Positions 9,490 to 17,975 are shown, counted from the stretch's first letter. The stretch: 36,271 nt of DNA from Saprospiraceae bacterium (GCA_022448995.1 JAKVCT010000021.1:1-36271), one strand, 5' to 3'. Translations and numbers: made by a program. Notes: generated by a model not told the origin, from the letters alone.

Positions 9490-9530
9490 AAAAAACCGCT
9501 TTTAACTGTAAAGTATAAAAGCGGTTTTTT
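9490..9530. terminator. Bidirectional intrinsic terminator between convergent genes
   Basis: A 15-bp perfect stem (9490-9504 with 9516-9530, core AAAAACCGCTTTT) with flanking A and T tracts works in both directions. It separates the aminopeptidase gene (+) from the leucine-rich-repeat gene (-). Confidence 0.9.
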
Positions 9531-9545
9531 ATTCCCTAAAAACAC

Positions 9546-9575
9546 CTATAAAAAATTGATTATCAATTTTTATAG
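9546..9575. terminator. AT-rich hairpin after the LRR gene
   Basis: A near-perfect palindrome (CTATAAAAAATTGAT at 9546-9560 against ATCAATTTTTATAG at 9562-9575, one bulged base) begins 17 bases beyond the stop of the minus-strand LRR gene. It may assist termination; its very low GC content makes a strong RNA stem doubtful. Confidence 0.4.
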
Positions 9576-9591
9576 AACTAATATCTCCTGT

Positions 9592-11151
9592 CTAGAAAAT
9601 CACATGTGTATCTTTTAATAAATCTTGGAGTTCGTGTTCTTGTTGCTCTGTGAATTTATTATTTCGTAAATCAAGGATCTTCAAGTTAGTGAATTTCTTG
9701 AACTCTTCAAATACTTGACTAATTTCGTTTTGGCTCAAATCTAAATACTCTAGATTAGGTAAGTATTTCAATACCCCAAGCACCTGCTCGGTATCTAGAC
9801 GAGGATTGGCACTCAAGTCTAATTTGCGTAATGATCGCAGATTGTCCATTTCTGGAGAGATTTCAGTCAAATCATTGCTCCTTAGGTATAACTCCTCTAA
9901 AGAATTAATGCTTGCCACTTGATCCAAAGCATTCCCAAAATAATTGTAACTCAACCATAAGATTTTTAGGTTCTTTAGTTTTGTAGACTCCTTAGGTAGG
10001 ATCGTCAACATGTTGTTTGTTAAAACCAAACGTTCTAGATTAACTAGTTTTGAGATACTTTCAGGTAATCGGGCAATTTTGTTACGATTAAAATCTAATT
10101 CTTTGAGTGTAGTGAGCTCTCCTATCTGTGGAGGAATACGACGAATACTATTTGCTCCTAGATCTAAGACCTCTATTTCAGGCAAATTAGCTACCTCAAT
10201 AGGAATTTCTGAAATTTGATTTTCAGTTAGATTCAAGTACTTTAGACTAACCATTTGTTCTACCTGCGGTGCTATATCCGCAATCTGATTAGAACTCATA
10301 TCCAAGTATTCTAAATCCTTCATGCTAGCTAGACTTCTAGGAAAATGAGTCAATTTGTTCTCTCTTAACCTCAAATAACTCAAACGCTCTAAATTCCCCA
10401 AAGAATCAGGAAAATCAGTAATTTGATTTCGCCACAAATCTAGTTTGCGTAAGCCAGCCATCCCCTTCAAACATTCAGGAACTGCATTGAACTGATTTTC
10501 ACCCAAATCTAGATGATTTAGTCCTTGTAGCGTATCTATATTATCTGGCAAAGCTCCCCGAACAGCATCTCGTTTAATTTTTAATTTCTCTATCTTCAGT
10601 CTACTTTCTAATCGAATTTTCGCCTTTTGTTTTTTCTGGTCAGGTGTATCATTCTCATCTGGTTTACCCGCAGATTTCAACTTTCGAATCTCTTCATTGA
10701 TTGCAAAAATACTTGCATTGTCAATCAGCTTATTGTTGGATAAATTTAGATATTTCAGATTAGACACCGTAGACAATATACCAAATGCATAATTAAAATC
10801 TAAATCTATCTGATGTTTCAATAATACAGATTCTAGTGTTTCTAGACGCTTAATTTTCTTTGGAATCTTTGTAACAACCTCATCTGATAAATCTAAATAT
10901 TTTACCTGATCCTTACTTTTGAATGCATGAGCAAAGCTATAACAAGTATCTTTAGGCTCTACCTTAAAGCGTTCTTTTTTAGGCTTAGGTTGCTTTTTAG
11001 GCTTACTATCTACCAGTTCATTGCCTGTAGTATCTGTAGCGTGAGTATTATGATCATGGGGAACATCTTGTGCAGATGCGACTAATGTACTCGCTAGCCA
11101 AAACATTGCGATTAGCGACTTATAAGTAGTTTTGAATGTGGGAAATAACAT
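9592..11151 (-). CDS. Secreted leucine-rich-repeat protein
   Basis: I use the ATG at 11151 (519 aa); the frame also opens at a TTG 30 bases further out, but the ATG gives a normal signal peptide (TYKSLIAMFWLASTLVASAQ, cleavage after AQ near residue 28). A His/Thr-rich and then Lys/Pro-rich linker follows, and from about residue 80 to the end come some sixteen leucine-rich repeats of ~23 residues (consensus LxxLDLxxNxIxxIPxxIxxLxxLxxL), interrupted near 150-190 by a charged helical insert (about 40 residues, rich in Lys, Glu and Arg). Such proteins bind other proteins; the ligand is unknown. It is exported, but no C-terminal anchor or type IX sorting domain is visible. A short inverted repeat ATGGTTC-CAATA-GAACCAT (11200-11218) lies upstream and could be an operator. 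Confidence 0.88.
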   Translation of the reverse strand: MLFPTFKTTYKSLIAMFWLASTLVASAQDVPHDHNTHATDTTGNELVDSKPKKQPKPKKERFKVEPKDTCYSFAHAFKSKDQVKYLDLSDEVVTKIPKKIKRLETLESVLLKHQIDLDFNYAFGILSTVSNLKYLNLSNNKLIDNASIFAINEEIRKLKSAGKPDENDTPDQKKQKAKIRLESRLKIEKLKIKRDAVRGALPDNIDTLQGLNHLDLGENQFNAVPECLKGMAGLRKLDLWRNQITDFPDSLGNLERLSYLRLRENKLTHFPRSLASMKDLEYLDMSSNQIADIAPQVEQMVSLKYLNLTENQISEIPIEVANLPEIEVLDLGANSIRRIPPQIGELTTLKELDFNRNKIARLPESISKLVNLERLVLTNNMLTILPKESTKLKNLKILWLSYNYFGNALDQVASINSLEELYLRSNDLTEISPEMDNLRSLRKLDLSANPRLDTEQVLGVLKYLPNLEYLDLSQNEISQVFEEFKKFTNLKILDLRNNKFTEQQEHELQDLLKDTHVIF

Positions 11152-11199
11152 ACTTGGGTAAAGGTATTTGGTCTGTGTCAAAGAATCGTGTTTATACGA

Positions 11200-11218
11200 A
11201 TGGTTCCAATAGAACCAT
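11200..11218. promoter_or_regulatory. Short inverted repeat upstream of the LRR gene
   Basis: ATGGTTC-CAATA-GAACCAT is a 7-bp inverted repeat with a 5-base spacer, 49 bases upstream of the chosen LRR start. Its size and position fit an operator for a dimeric regulator, but there is only one copy and no further support. Confidence 0.25.
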
Positions 11219-11368
11219 GTTTTGGATGCTGTAATAAAGCTTATTCAAGTAATTTTTGGACAATAACTTGCTTCTACTTTCTAGCTCAATAAACTTAAAT
11301 AGGCTCTAGTTCATAGAGATTATTCCAAATAGTTTGTCAATTTTATTGACAGATCATCAATAATGCAT

Positions 11369-11634
11369 TGTGCTAAGTACCTAAACAAAAATGTACTTAA
11401 GCAGCAAAAACACCACAATCCTGCATAATTTATCGTGAAAATAATAAATTCAGTTTTAAAAAATTATAGTTCTTCGACAAATCCTCTAGAATTTAAAGAA
11501 AAAGCAGTGTTTCTATTAAACGACTTCATTCTAATCCTTGTACAATTTGTCATGTTTACAGACATGATACTAATGCCATATCTAAAATTTGTACAAATAT
11601 TTGTCAAAAGTAATTGCCTTGGGTACTTAGGGCA
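11369..11634. repeat. Possible MITE with CTAAGTACC terminal repeats
   Basis: The ends TGTGCTAAGTACCTAA (11369-11384) and, inverted, TGCCCTAAGTACCCAA (11619-11634) agree at 13 of 16 positions. Inside are further short repeats around TTTGTCA and TTGTACAA and a hairpin at about 11550. A 68-codon open frame (11435-11641) covers much of it, but its composition does not look like a real protein. No target duplication is evident. The flanking stretch 11219-11368 holds nothing that I recognise. Confidence 0.4.
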
Positions 11635-11682
11635 TGTCTAAATTTATTCTAAAGTGTAATAAAGCTCTTTTTAGACATACTC
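11630..11682. repeat. 53-bp mini-element, ATGTCTAAA family
   Basis: GGGCATGTCTAAA (11630-11642) and TTTAGACATACTC (11670-11682) are imperfect inverted repeats around a 27-base centre. The same ends occur at 12289-12303 and, as a pair, at 15456-15582. This is the smallest member of the family in the window. Confidence 0.6.
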
Positions 11683-11701
11683 TTACTTAAAACCTAAATA
11701 T

Positions 11702-12130
11702 TTATCTATCCATGGATTTTAGTTGATCAAATGCCTGTCCTAAACAAGCGGATAGTGTTAGCCTATTCAATGCCGCAGCCAACGATTCGTCAATACCTTC
11801 TCGCCTCAGATACTCCTTGGCTGCCTCATGGCGCAGATTACTAAGATCAGTAAGTACATTTATGGCATCTCCAAAATCAGCCTCATTATTGGGAGCAGCC
11901 CCTTTATCATTGAGATCAACTCCAGCAGCTTCTTGTACTTTAGGATCCATACATAAAGGCATAAGTTCTTGTTGCATCAATCGACAAGGATCCACTCCTC
12001 TTTCATTTAAAATTGCTTCAATCTTATTTTCTTCATTTCTCTTTATGATGCTATCTATTATCATCCAAATAAGAACACTAACAATCAAGGTTAAAATTAC
12101 TCCTAGAAATATTTTGAAGGGTTTGCTCAT
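11702..12130 (-). CDS. Small membrane-anchored protein of unknown function
   Basis: The 142-aa protein has one N-terminal membrane segment (about residues 6-26, ILTLIVSVLIWMII) preceded by MSKPFK, then a soluble helical part with three well-spaced Cys residues (VDPCRLM, MPLCMDP, LSACLGQ). The last two thirds are acidic and Ala/Leu-rich. No family is recognised. It is probably an inner-membrane protein with a short cytosolic N-terminus. The gene lies between inverted copies of TTTAGACATACTCT (11670-11683) and AGAGTATGTCTAAA (12289-12302), which suggests that the whole segment could behave as a cassette. Antisense frames exist but are less protein-like. Confidence 0.65.
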   Translation of the reverse strand: MSKPFKIFLGVILTLIVSVLIWMIIDSIIKRNEENKIEAILNERGVDPCRLMQQELMPLCMDPKVQEAAGVDLNDKGAAPNNEADFGDAINVLTDLSNLRHEAAKEYLRREGIDESLAAALNRLTLSACLGQAFDQLKSMDR

Positions 12131-12234
12131 AGGTATATACTATTTTTGAGGTTGTTTACTGATTAGGATAAATACAGTCGTTCCAAGGATCTTGATGCAA
12201 TAAAGACAATTTTTAAATAACTTGTTCATAAAAA

Positions 12235-12273
12235 AATGTCAGAGTACTTTTCTTGGGATAGAACTCTGACATT
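12235..12273 (-). terminator. Intrinsic terminator of ung
   Basis: Read on the minus strand, an 11-bp perfect stem (AATGTCAGAGT ... ACTCTGACATT, 12273-12263 and 12245-12235) is followed by a T run (plus-strand A tract 12230-12236). It lies about 48 bases beyond the ung stop, with one ATGTCTAAA repeat end (12289-12303) between them. Confidence 0.85.
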
Positions 12274-12288
12274 TCGAATATCGGTCTA

Positions 12289-12303
12289 AGAGTATGTCTA
12301 AAT
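12289..12303. repeat. Solitary end of the ATGTCTAAA repeat family
   Basis: AGAGTATGTCTAAAT is the exact inverted partner of the sequence at 11670-11683 and matches the ends of the elements at 11630-11682 and 15456-15582. It lies 17 bases from the ung stop codon. Confidence 0.55.
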
Positions 12304-12320
12304 ATCTGTGATTGAATCTA

Positions 12321-13013
12321 TCACAATGTAGCCAAATGCCAATTAATAGCCTCTTTACCCTTTGTTGCCAAATACTGGTTTGCTAACATAAAATGATTAT
12401 TTCCTAAAAAAGCTGTTCCAGCCAAGGGCGAAGGATGAGCTGCCTTGAGCACCAAATGTTTATTCTCGTCAATTAGTGCAGCCTTCTTTTTGGCAAAACC
12501 ACCCCAAAGCATAAAGATAACCCCTTCACATTTTTCAGAAATAGTTTGGATAACAGCATCTGTGAACTTAGCCCAGCCTATTTTTTGGTGCGACTTCGGT
12601 TTCTTATGTTCTACTGTTAAGAAAGCATTGAGGAGCAATACACCTTGATTAGCCCATGCTTCTAGATTTCCATGTTTTGGACGCTGAAACCCCTCTACGG
12701 TACTCTCTAGTTCCTTATAAATATTACGTAGTGAAGGAGGAACACGTACCCCCATAGGAACAGAAAAAGATAATCCGTGAGCTTCGCCTGGACCATGATA
12801 AGGATCCTGTCCTAGGATAACAATCTTTAGTTGATCCACAGGTACCATTTTAAATGCATTGAAGATCTGAGGACCTGGAGGATAGATCGTTTTCCCTGCT
12901 TGCTTTTGTTCTAACAAATAAGTCTTGATATTTGCAAAATAAGGTTTTTCAAACTCTTCATTCAAAAGTTCTTTCCAACTTTCTTCAATTTTTACGTCTT
13001 TTACTTCAGCCAT
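12321..13013 (-). CDS. ung: Uracil-DNA glycosylase, family 1
   Basis: Ung removes uracil from DNA, starting base-excision repair. The 230-aa protein carries the water-activating loop GQDPYHGP (68-75, catalytic Asp70), the Ser/Pro-rich region VPPSLRNIYKEL (91-102), the LLLNAFLTV uracil-recognition strand (126-134) and the minor-groove intercalation motif HPSPL (193-197, catalytic His193). Length and order fit the family exactly. The ATG at 13013 gives a short charged N-terminus before the conserved SWKELLNEEF helix. The gene appears monocistronic, with 219 featureless bases upstream and a terminator downstream. Identification is firm. Confidence 0.97.
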   Translation of the reverse strand: MAEVKDVKIEESWKELLNEEFEKPYFANIKTYLLEQKQAGKTIYPPGPQIFNAFKMVPVDQLKIVILGQDPYHGPGEAHGLSFSVPMGVRVPPSLRNIYKELESTVEGFQRPKHGNLEAWANQGVLLLNAFLTVEHKKPKSHQKIGWAKFTDAVIQTISEKCEGVIFMLWGGFAKKKAALIDENKHLVLKAAHPSPLAGTAFLGNNHFMLANQYLATKGKEAINWHLATL

Positions 13014-13232
13014 TTAAAGTTTTAGTTTATGAAGTTGTAAAAAAGCTAATCTTGAAGGATATAGCCAATAAGATAGAAATAGTTAGCTTAGTTGAGCCCA
13101 TCTCTTTTTAACGAGTGGAAAATAGTCTAACAAAGTGCAAATAATCCTATAAACAGAATAATTAGTTAATTAATTACCCTTGACTTCACAACAAGCCTTA
13201 GAACTAAAAAAATTCTTATAAAGATAGAGTGG

Positions 13233-14963
13233 TTAACTGAGTATCGTTTGTAATTCTTCACCTAAATATTGGGTTTGCTCATCTGCAAAGAAATCCTGAA
13301 GTTCTTTACGATGATTTACAGCTAATGTTTTAGAATCAGCCTCTTTTAAGAACAATTTTAGGCTCATTTTAGGACCACCTAAACCTCCCATAATTAGATA
13401 ACCAGATTGTACTCCTAAATCTAGATTTTGAGGCTTACCTTGGTTGAGTGGTTGCCCCGAAATACGCACAGCAGCAGCGGCAGCTTTCTCAATTCGATAC
13501 AAAGCTCTAGTATGGTCATGTCCCGGATTGAAAATAATAAACCCCCTATGTGTAAGAATTAACATTAGATTTTCAAAAGCTGTCATTAAAACATCCTTAA
13601 TATCAGCAGGTAAATCTGCTAACATCTTGTTTTTCTTAGTGGTTACATTTAAATCTACTTTCCAGATCTTAGCAAACATTTTTTGGAGAACTGCGTTGTT
13701 CTTATTCTGCTCAAAAGCTTCTGCATAAGCCTCAATCATTTCGTTTTCTCCCTCTTTCATCTCTGCCTCTAGGAGCTCCTTACAATGCAGGTTAATCATT
13801 TCATCAGCTTTCATATGGAAGCTTTCACTAGCCGTCACCCAAGCTTTATAAGCTTCTTCTAGATCTCCCTGTTTATGATAAATAATTCCTAAACAATAGA
13901 AACCTTCCTTGCGTCCCTCATCTGTTTCATCCTTCGTCATCTGTTTGAAAGCACCTTCTGCACGATCTAGATTTCCTTGATCCATAAATAACTCTCCCAT
14001 CTTCTTATACAGAAAGAATTTACCTCTAACCACCATATCTAGACCTAGCTCTAGATAACCAACTGCACCACTAAAATCCCCTGACCGGTTGCGTGCTTCA
14101 GACATATACAGATATCCTTCAGGATCTTCTTCGTCTAGATCTGTTACCATTCTGAAATCATCAATAGCTTCTGCATATTTTTCTTGATATAATCGCGCCA
14201 AGCCTCTATTTTTATAGAATTCTGCCGAAGCATTTTGCTGAGGAATTGTCAATTGTAAGATTCGATCAAAGTACTCTTCTGCTTCAAGATAATCCTCCAT
14301 ATACATACAAACACTACCTGTTGACAAGAGATAGGCAATATCATTCTCATCTACTTCTAGTAAAAGTAAGTGTTCTTTCTTGATTGCTTCCCAATCAATT
14401 GGATCCATCATCTCAAGAAAACTAATGCGTAATTTTCGTGCTTCTACATGCTTAGGGTTTGCTGCTAAGACTACCTCTATATCATTCATTGCTGACTCAA
14501 AGTCACGATTAGATGCTGCTAAGTTAGCACGTACAATCCAAGCTGCCCAATACTCAGGATCTAGCTCAACAGCTTTGGATAAACACTCAGCCGCATCTTC
14601 AACAGTACCTACTGTCAAATGAAAACTAGCATTTACAAACTGTATTTTAGGATTGTCTTCATCCATTTCCATCAATTCATCACACAAATCCTCTGCTCTA
14701 TCTATATCGTTCACTTCTATGAGTGTGTGTGCTAAACGCAGTTTATATTGTACAGAACTAGCCTCTAGCTCAACGGCTTTGGTATAAGCCTCTAAAGCAC
14801 CTTCTGTATCCATTGTAAAAGAACACAGCTCTCCTCTATAGTAATAACCAAAAGCTTCATTTGGGTAGGTCTCTAAAGCCTGTACAACAAGATCCCGAGC
14901 TTTAAAGATATTTCCTTCATCCAGGGCATTTTGTAAATCTGTCAGCAACTGTTCTTTATCCAT
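13233..14963 (-). CDS. Cytosolic TPR protein with a C-terminal domain, paralogue 1
   Basis: A 576-aa protein without signal peptide or membrane segment, strongly acidic. About residues 1-400 are tandem tetratricopeptide repeats (for example YYYRGELCSFTMDTEGALEAYTKAVEL, and FYCLGIIYHKQGDLEEAYKAWVTA near 355-380). The last ~125 residues form a different alpha/beta domain containing RGFIIFNPGHDHTRALYRIEKAA. The neighbouring gene 15588-17330 has the same plan: the same MD-(K/R)-E start, the same HCKELL/YCHSIV helix and a similar C-terminal domain. The two are therefore paralogues, probably from a tandem duplication. TPRs bind protein partners; the C-terminal domain is not one that I can name. Function unknown. 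Confidence 0.85.
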   Translation of the reverse strand: MDKEQLLTDLQNALDEGNIFKARDLVVQALETYPNEAFGYYYRGELCSFTMDTEGALEAYTKAVELEASSVQYKLRLAHTLIEVNDIDRAEDLCDELMEMDEDNPKIQFVNASFHLTVGTVEDAAECLSKAVELDPEYWAAWIVRANLAASNRDFESAMNDIEVVLAANPKHVEARKLRISFLEMMDPIDWEAIKKEHLLLLEVDENDIAYLLSTGSVCMYMEDYLEAEEYFDRILQLTIPQQNASAEFYKNRGLARLYQEKYAEAIDDFRMVTDLDEEDPEGYLYMSEARNRSGDFSGAVGYLELGLDMVVRGKFFLYKKMGELFMDQGNLDRAEGAFKQMTKDETDEGRKEGFYCLGIIYHKQGDLEEAYKAWVTASESFHMKADEMINLHCKELLEAEMKEGENEMIEAYAEAFEQNKNNAVLQKMFAKIWKVDLNVTTKKNKMLADLPADIKDVLMTAFENLMLILTHRGFIIFNPGHDHTRALYRIEKAAAAAVRISGQPLNQGKPQNLDLGVQSGYLIMGGLGGPKMSLKLFLKEADSKTLAVNHRKELQDFFADEQTQYLGEELQTILS

Positions 14964-15382
14964 TATTTTTTAATTGTTTTGTAGGGTTAGACTATAATCT
15001 GAATGTTGAGTCTTTCTTATGCTAAGCATTATATATATTCTCCACTGAAGCAGTTAATCAAACTTCATTGCATTTGTCTCGTCGGTTTTCTGTAGAGTTC
15101 AGCACCAAAAAACCTAATAATAGTATATTGAAGAGAACAAAATAATCTCCAATAGGCAAGTTTCTAAACTATATAATTATGCTCAAAAGTCTATGATTTT
15201 TTAATTCTTGGCAAAAACTTCACATACCTTTTATTTTCTAATTTGAGTCTTAAAGTCTCTCTATCCTAAAGATAAAAATCTAAACGCTTTCCTCTAGAAA
15301 ATACTGACTTTTTTTTATGGAATAGTTTGCTACTTTTCCACTTTTTTGCCTGAAAGTATATCTATGAGATATAAACAAAGAA

Positions 15383-15430
15383 AAAGCATTTATTTTTAGT
15401 ACTCAATTGAGTACTAAAAATAAATGCTTT
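15383..15430. terminator. 48-bp perfect palindrome, probable terminator for the upstream minus-strand gene
   Basis: All 48 bases are self-complementary, centred on AGTACTCAATTGAGTACT with AAAGCATTTA-type outer arms. On the minus strand it is followed by TTTTTCTTTG, so it can end transcription of the TPR gene 15588-17330. A loop-less, perfect DNA palindrome of this length is unusual. The rest of 14964-15382 holds no gene or other signal that I can support. Confidence 0.6.
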
Positions 15431-15455
15431 ACATATAAAAATAGAACAACCTATT

Positions 15456-15582
15456 GAAGTATGTCTAAAATTAGTATATTTATTAATATAATTCCTAATT
15501 TAACCTTGTTGAGCGCTTCGGGGTTTAGCAAGGTCAAAAGAGCTGTCGTATTACATTTTAGAATAAACTTAGACATGCTCTT
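15456..15582. repeat. MITE-like element, ATGTCTAAA family, with nested module
   Basis: The ends GAAGTATGTCTAAAA (15456-15470) and, inverted, AAGAGCATGTCTAA (15569-15582) match the elements at 11630-11682 and 12289-12303. The centre contains TTAACCTTGTTGAGCGCTTC followed by GGGGTTTAGCAAGG, a copy of the nested GAGC-CTTCG module (15514-15522), inside a CCTTG/CAAGG hairpin. It begins six bases beyond the stop codon of the TPR gene 15588-17330. Confidence 0.7.
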
Positions 15583-15587
15583 AATTC

Positions 15588-17330
15588 TTATTTCTTCTTA
15601 AACTTATCCATCAGATCTGAAAAAACATTATTCAAAAGATTCTTGGCATTATCTGCTAGACGATCAATTTTTTCTTGTTGATCTTTGGGATCAATCTTTT
15701 TGAGATCCGTTTCTACAAAATAGAGAACCTCACTACCCATACCAGGCATTAATCCCTCGACTTTTAGTCGATTTTGATAGAAAGATAAGCGTAATTTTAC
15801 TTCTTTCTCATTAGCCCCCATTCGTTTTCCAGCAATTTCTACAGAATGAGCAGTTTCTTCTAAGATTCTGTAGTATGCTTGCATATTATTTTGGAGAGGA
15901 TTTACTAGAGTAACACCTTGTGGGCTGATCGTAAACGCCAAGCTCTCGATCATCTCAAAAATACTTTTTTTGAGAAATTCAGGCATTCTTTGGAAAGTAA
16001 GGCTTTTGTCCATTGTCATATCTTTATCCAATTGCCAATATTTTCCAAAAAGTTTTCTCAAGAATGGAGAAGCAGCATTGCGTTCAGACTCTGGGCCAAA
16101 TTCTTCCTCAGGATTCTTTGCAGAACCTCCATCCGCATCATCAACAATAGAATGACAATACTTATCAATCATATCTTGCGCCTGAGGATGTCCATGTTTC
16201 TTAGCTGTCAACCAATTTTTGTAAGCATCCTCCAATTCCCCCTTCTTTCTATGCATTATCCCCAAAAGGAAAAAGCCCTGACGTGCCACACCTTTTGTTT
16301 TGGACATTGTCTCAAACTGAACCTTGGCTCCATACCAATCCTCCAAATCCATAGATATTCTCCCCGCTAGCTCTTGCATTTCAACAAGCTGTTTTGGTTT
16401 GAAAGGCATCCCTTTTACCAAATTTTCTAATGCAGCCATTTTGTCACCTTGCAAGTGTTGAGCTTTTGCACAAAAATAATACAAAGAACCATCTTTGGAA
16501 TTTAGCTCTAGAGCAACTTCTAAATCCTCTAAAGCTCCCTGATAATCAGCTGTTTTTAGACGTATTTCACCTCGTTTTCTGTAATGCATTCCATTTTTAG
16601 CTTCTCCTTTCTCCTCTTGTGAGTCAATCAGAATTGTATATTGTTTGTGAGCTTGAGGATACAAGCCAAATTCTGCATACAGGTCTCCAAATTCTAGGCG
16701 TATATCAGCTTCATTATCTCCACTTAGATACAATAATTGCTCATAATCACGTACACAAGCATCCAAATCGTTCTGACGCTTATTGATATTAATTCTAGCC
16801 TTGTACCAATCTAAATTCTTAGCATCTTGTTGAATTGCCTTATCTAAATATTCCAGTGCGTCATCGTATCGTCGAGCACTTTGGAAAGTTTCGATTAAGT
16901 AAGTATATACTTCGAGACGATTAGGTTCTAGCTCTACTACTTTGGTTAGATTCTTAATCGCCTTTTCTGCATTCCAGTTTTGCGTATAATATTTTCCCAA
17001 ATCATAATATAGGTCAGCGTTTTTGGGCTGCTCCTTTAGTAAAGTACTGTAGAGTTTCACTGCTTCCTTTTCATTACCATTATTCAGCTTAGCCAAGGCA
17101 TATTTTCGTCTCAAGAAAAACTCCTTGGGATTGTGTTTGATTGCTTCTTCTAAGTATTTTACAGCTTGGGTATAATCCCAACTCATTAAAGAAGCTTCTG
17201 CCAAATAATAGTAAGCCTTAGGATGATATGGCACTACTTCTAAAAGATTTTTGGCATACTTATTCAGCAAAAAGCTATCTCTTGCAGCAAGTGCTTTTTC
17301 TAATCTCAAGAATAGTTCTTCTCTATCCAT
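15588..17330 (-). CDS. Cytosolic TPR protein with a C-terminal domain, paralogue 2
   Basis: A 580-aa protein with no signal peptide, built like its neighbour 13233-14963: MDREELFLRLEKAL at the start, about ten TPRs to residue ~390 (YYDLGKYYTQNWNAEKAIKNL is a clear one), the helix pair QGFFLLGIMHRKKGELEDAY, a linker rich in Asp, Gly and Pro (about 400-425), and a C-terminal domain with GVTLVNPLQNNMQAYYRILEE and KLRLSFYQNRLKVEG. The charged ending is KFKKK. Identity between the two is modest, so the duplication is old. They are separated by 624 bases holding a palindrome and a MITE-like element and are probably transcribed separately. Function unknown; a scaffold or adaptor role is inference. 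Confidence 0.85.
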   Translation of the reverse strand: MDREELFLRLEKALAARDSFLLNKYAKNLLEVVPYHPKAYYYLAEASLMSWDYTQAVKYLEEAIKHNPKEFFLRRKYALAKLNNGNEKEAVKLYSTLLKEQPKNADLYYDLGKYYTQNWNAEKAIKNLTKVVELEPNRLEVYTYLIETFQSARRYDDALEYLDKAIQQDAKNLDWYKARININKRQNDLDACVRDYEQLLYLSGDNEADIRLEFGDLYAEFGLYPQAHKQYTILIDSQEEKGEAKNGMHYRKRGEIRLKTADYQGALEDLEVALELNSKDGSLYYFCAKAQHLQGDKMAALENLVKGMPFKPKQLVEMQELAGRISMDLEDWYGAKVQFETMSKTKGVARQGFFLLGIMHRKKGELEDAYKNWLTAKKHGHPQAQDMIDKYCHSIVDDADGGSAKNPEEEFGPESERNAASPFLRKLFGKYWQLDKDMTMDKSLTFQRMPEFLKKSIFEMIESLAFTISPQGVTLVNPLQNNMQAYYRILEETAHSVEIAGKRMGANEKEVKLRLSFYQNRLKVEGLMPGMGSEVLYFVETDLKKIDPKDQQEKIDRLADNAKNLLNNVFSDLMDKFKKK

Positions 17331-17460
17331 GTTTATGTCATTTTTATAATTTGGTTAACCTAATTCCTTTAGCTTTCTGATTGTCTAAATTCCCTTTTGC
17401 AGTGATGAGTAACTAACGACTTAATGTATATCTACAATTAGATATGCGCTTAAATCATCC

Positions 17461-17934
17461 TTATCCTAAGCTCACTAAAACCTGATTCTTTTCTACTGCT
17501 GTTCCCTTTTCTACCTTGATTGCACCAATGATACCATCAGCAGCTGCTTTGATCACATTTTCCATCTTCATGGCCTCTAAAATAAGAATTGAATCTCCTT
17601 TTTTAACCTCAGCTCCCTCTTCTACTAAGATATCTAACACTAGACCAGGCATAGGAGCTTTGATAGCATTACTTTTTTTAGCATTTGCAGTAGACAGTCC
17701 TAATCGTTCTGCTAAAAGATCAAACTGATCTTTAAGTTCTAGATCATAAACACTACTGCCTACACGAATTTTAAATTGCTTGGTCTCATAATCTACATCC
17801 AACACTACTGCAGTGTAAGAATTCTGGTCTTTTATAATATGAAACACACCCTCCTTAATCCCTAGAATATCCCAATTAATCTGTTTGGGATCAATATTGT
17901 ATGTTGTCTGATTATTAACTTTTATTTGATACAT
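17461..17934 (-). CDS. Biotin carboxyl carrier protein of an acyl-CoA carboxylase
   Basis: The 157-aa protein ends in a biotinyl/lipoyl domain (about 88-157) with the biotinylation motif EAMKM (120-124, modified Lys123) and the conserved APMPGLV segment (93-99). The first ~75 residues form a beta-rich part (VNNQTTYNID, FKIRVGSSVYDLEL) resembling the region before the carrier domain in acetyl/propionyl-CoA carboxylases. It would carry CO2 as carboxybiotin between a biotin carboxylase and a carboxyltransferase. Neither partner subunit lies in the window, whereas such genes are often adjacent, so the complex must be encoded elsewhere. Propionyl-CoA carboxylase, oxaloacetate decarboxylase or pyruvate carboxylase carrier cannot be told apart from sequence alone. 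Confidence 0.88.
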   Translation of the reverse strand: MYQIKVNNQTTYNIDPKQINWDILGIKEGVFHIIKDQNSYTAVVLDVDYETKQFKIRVGSSVYDLELKDQFDLLAERLGLSTANAKKSNAIKAPMPGLVLDILVEEGAEVKKGDSILILEAMKMENVIKAAADGIIGAIKVEKGTAVEKNQVLVSLG

Positions 17935-17950
17935 GATCTGATTTCAATTA

Positions 17951-17975
17951 ATAGTCTGTGATTTCTTAATTTGAC
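17951..17975. repeat. Half-site of the ATAGTTCGTTGA repeat family
   Basis: ATAGTCTGTGATTTCTTAAT matches the conserved outer arm of the family (compare 24967 and 32235). No matching right arm was found. It lies just upstream of the biotin carrier gene. Confidence 0.4.

Noticed and set aside
11435..11641. 68-codon open frame on the plus strand
   Set aside because: Runs through repeat DNA and into a repeat end; no homology-like pattern or conserved start.
11817..12149. 110-codon open frame on the plus strand
   Set aside because: Antisense to the small membrane protein 11702-12130, which has a normal N-terminal membrane segment and better amino-acid composition.
15918..16370. 150-codon open frame on the plus strand
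   Set aside because: Antisense to the TPR gene 15588-17330, whose repeats are continuous through it.
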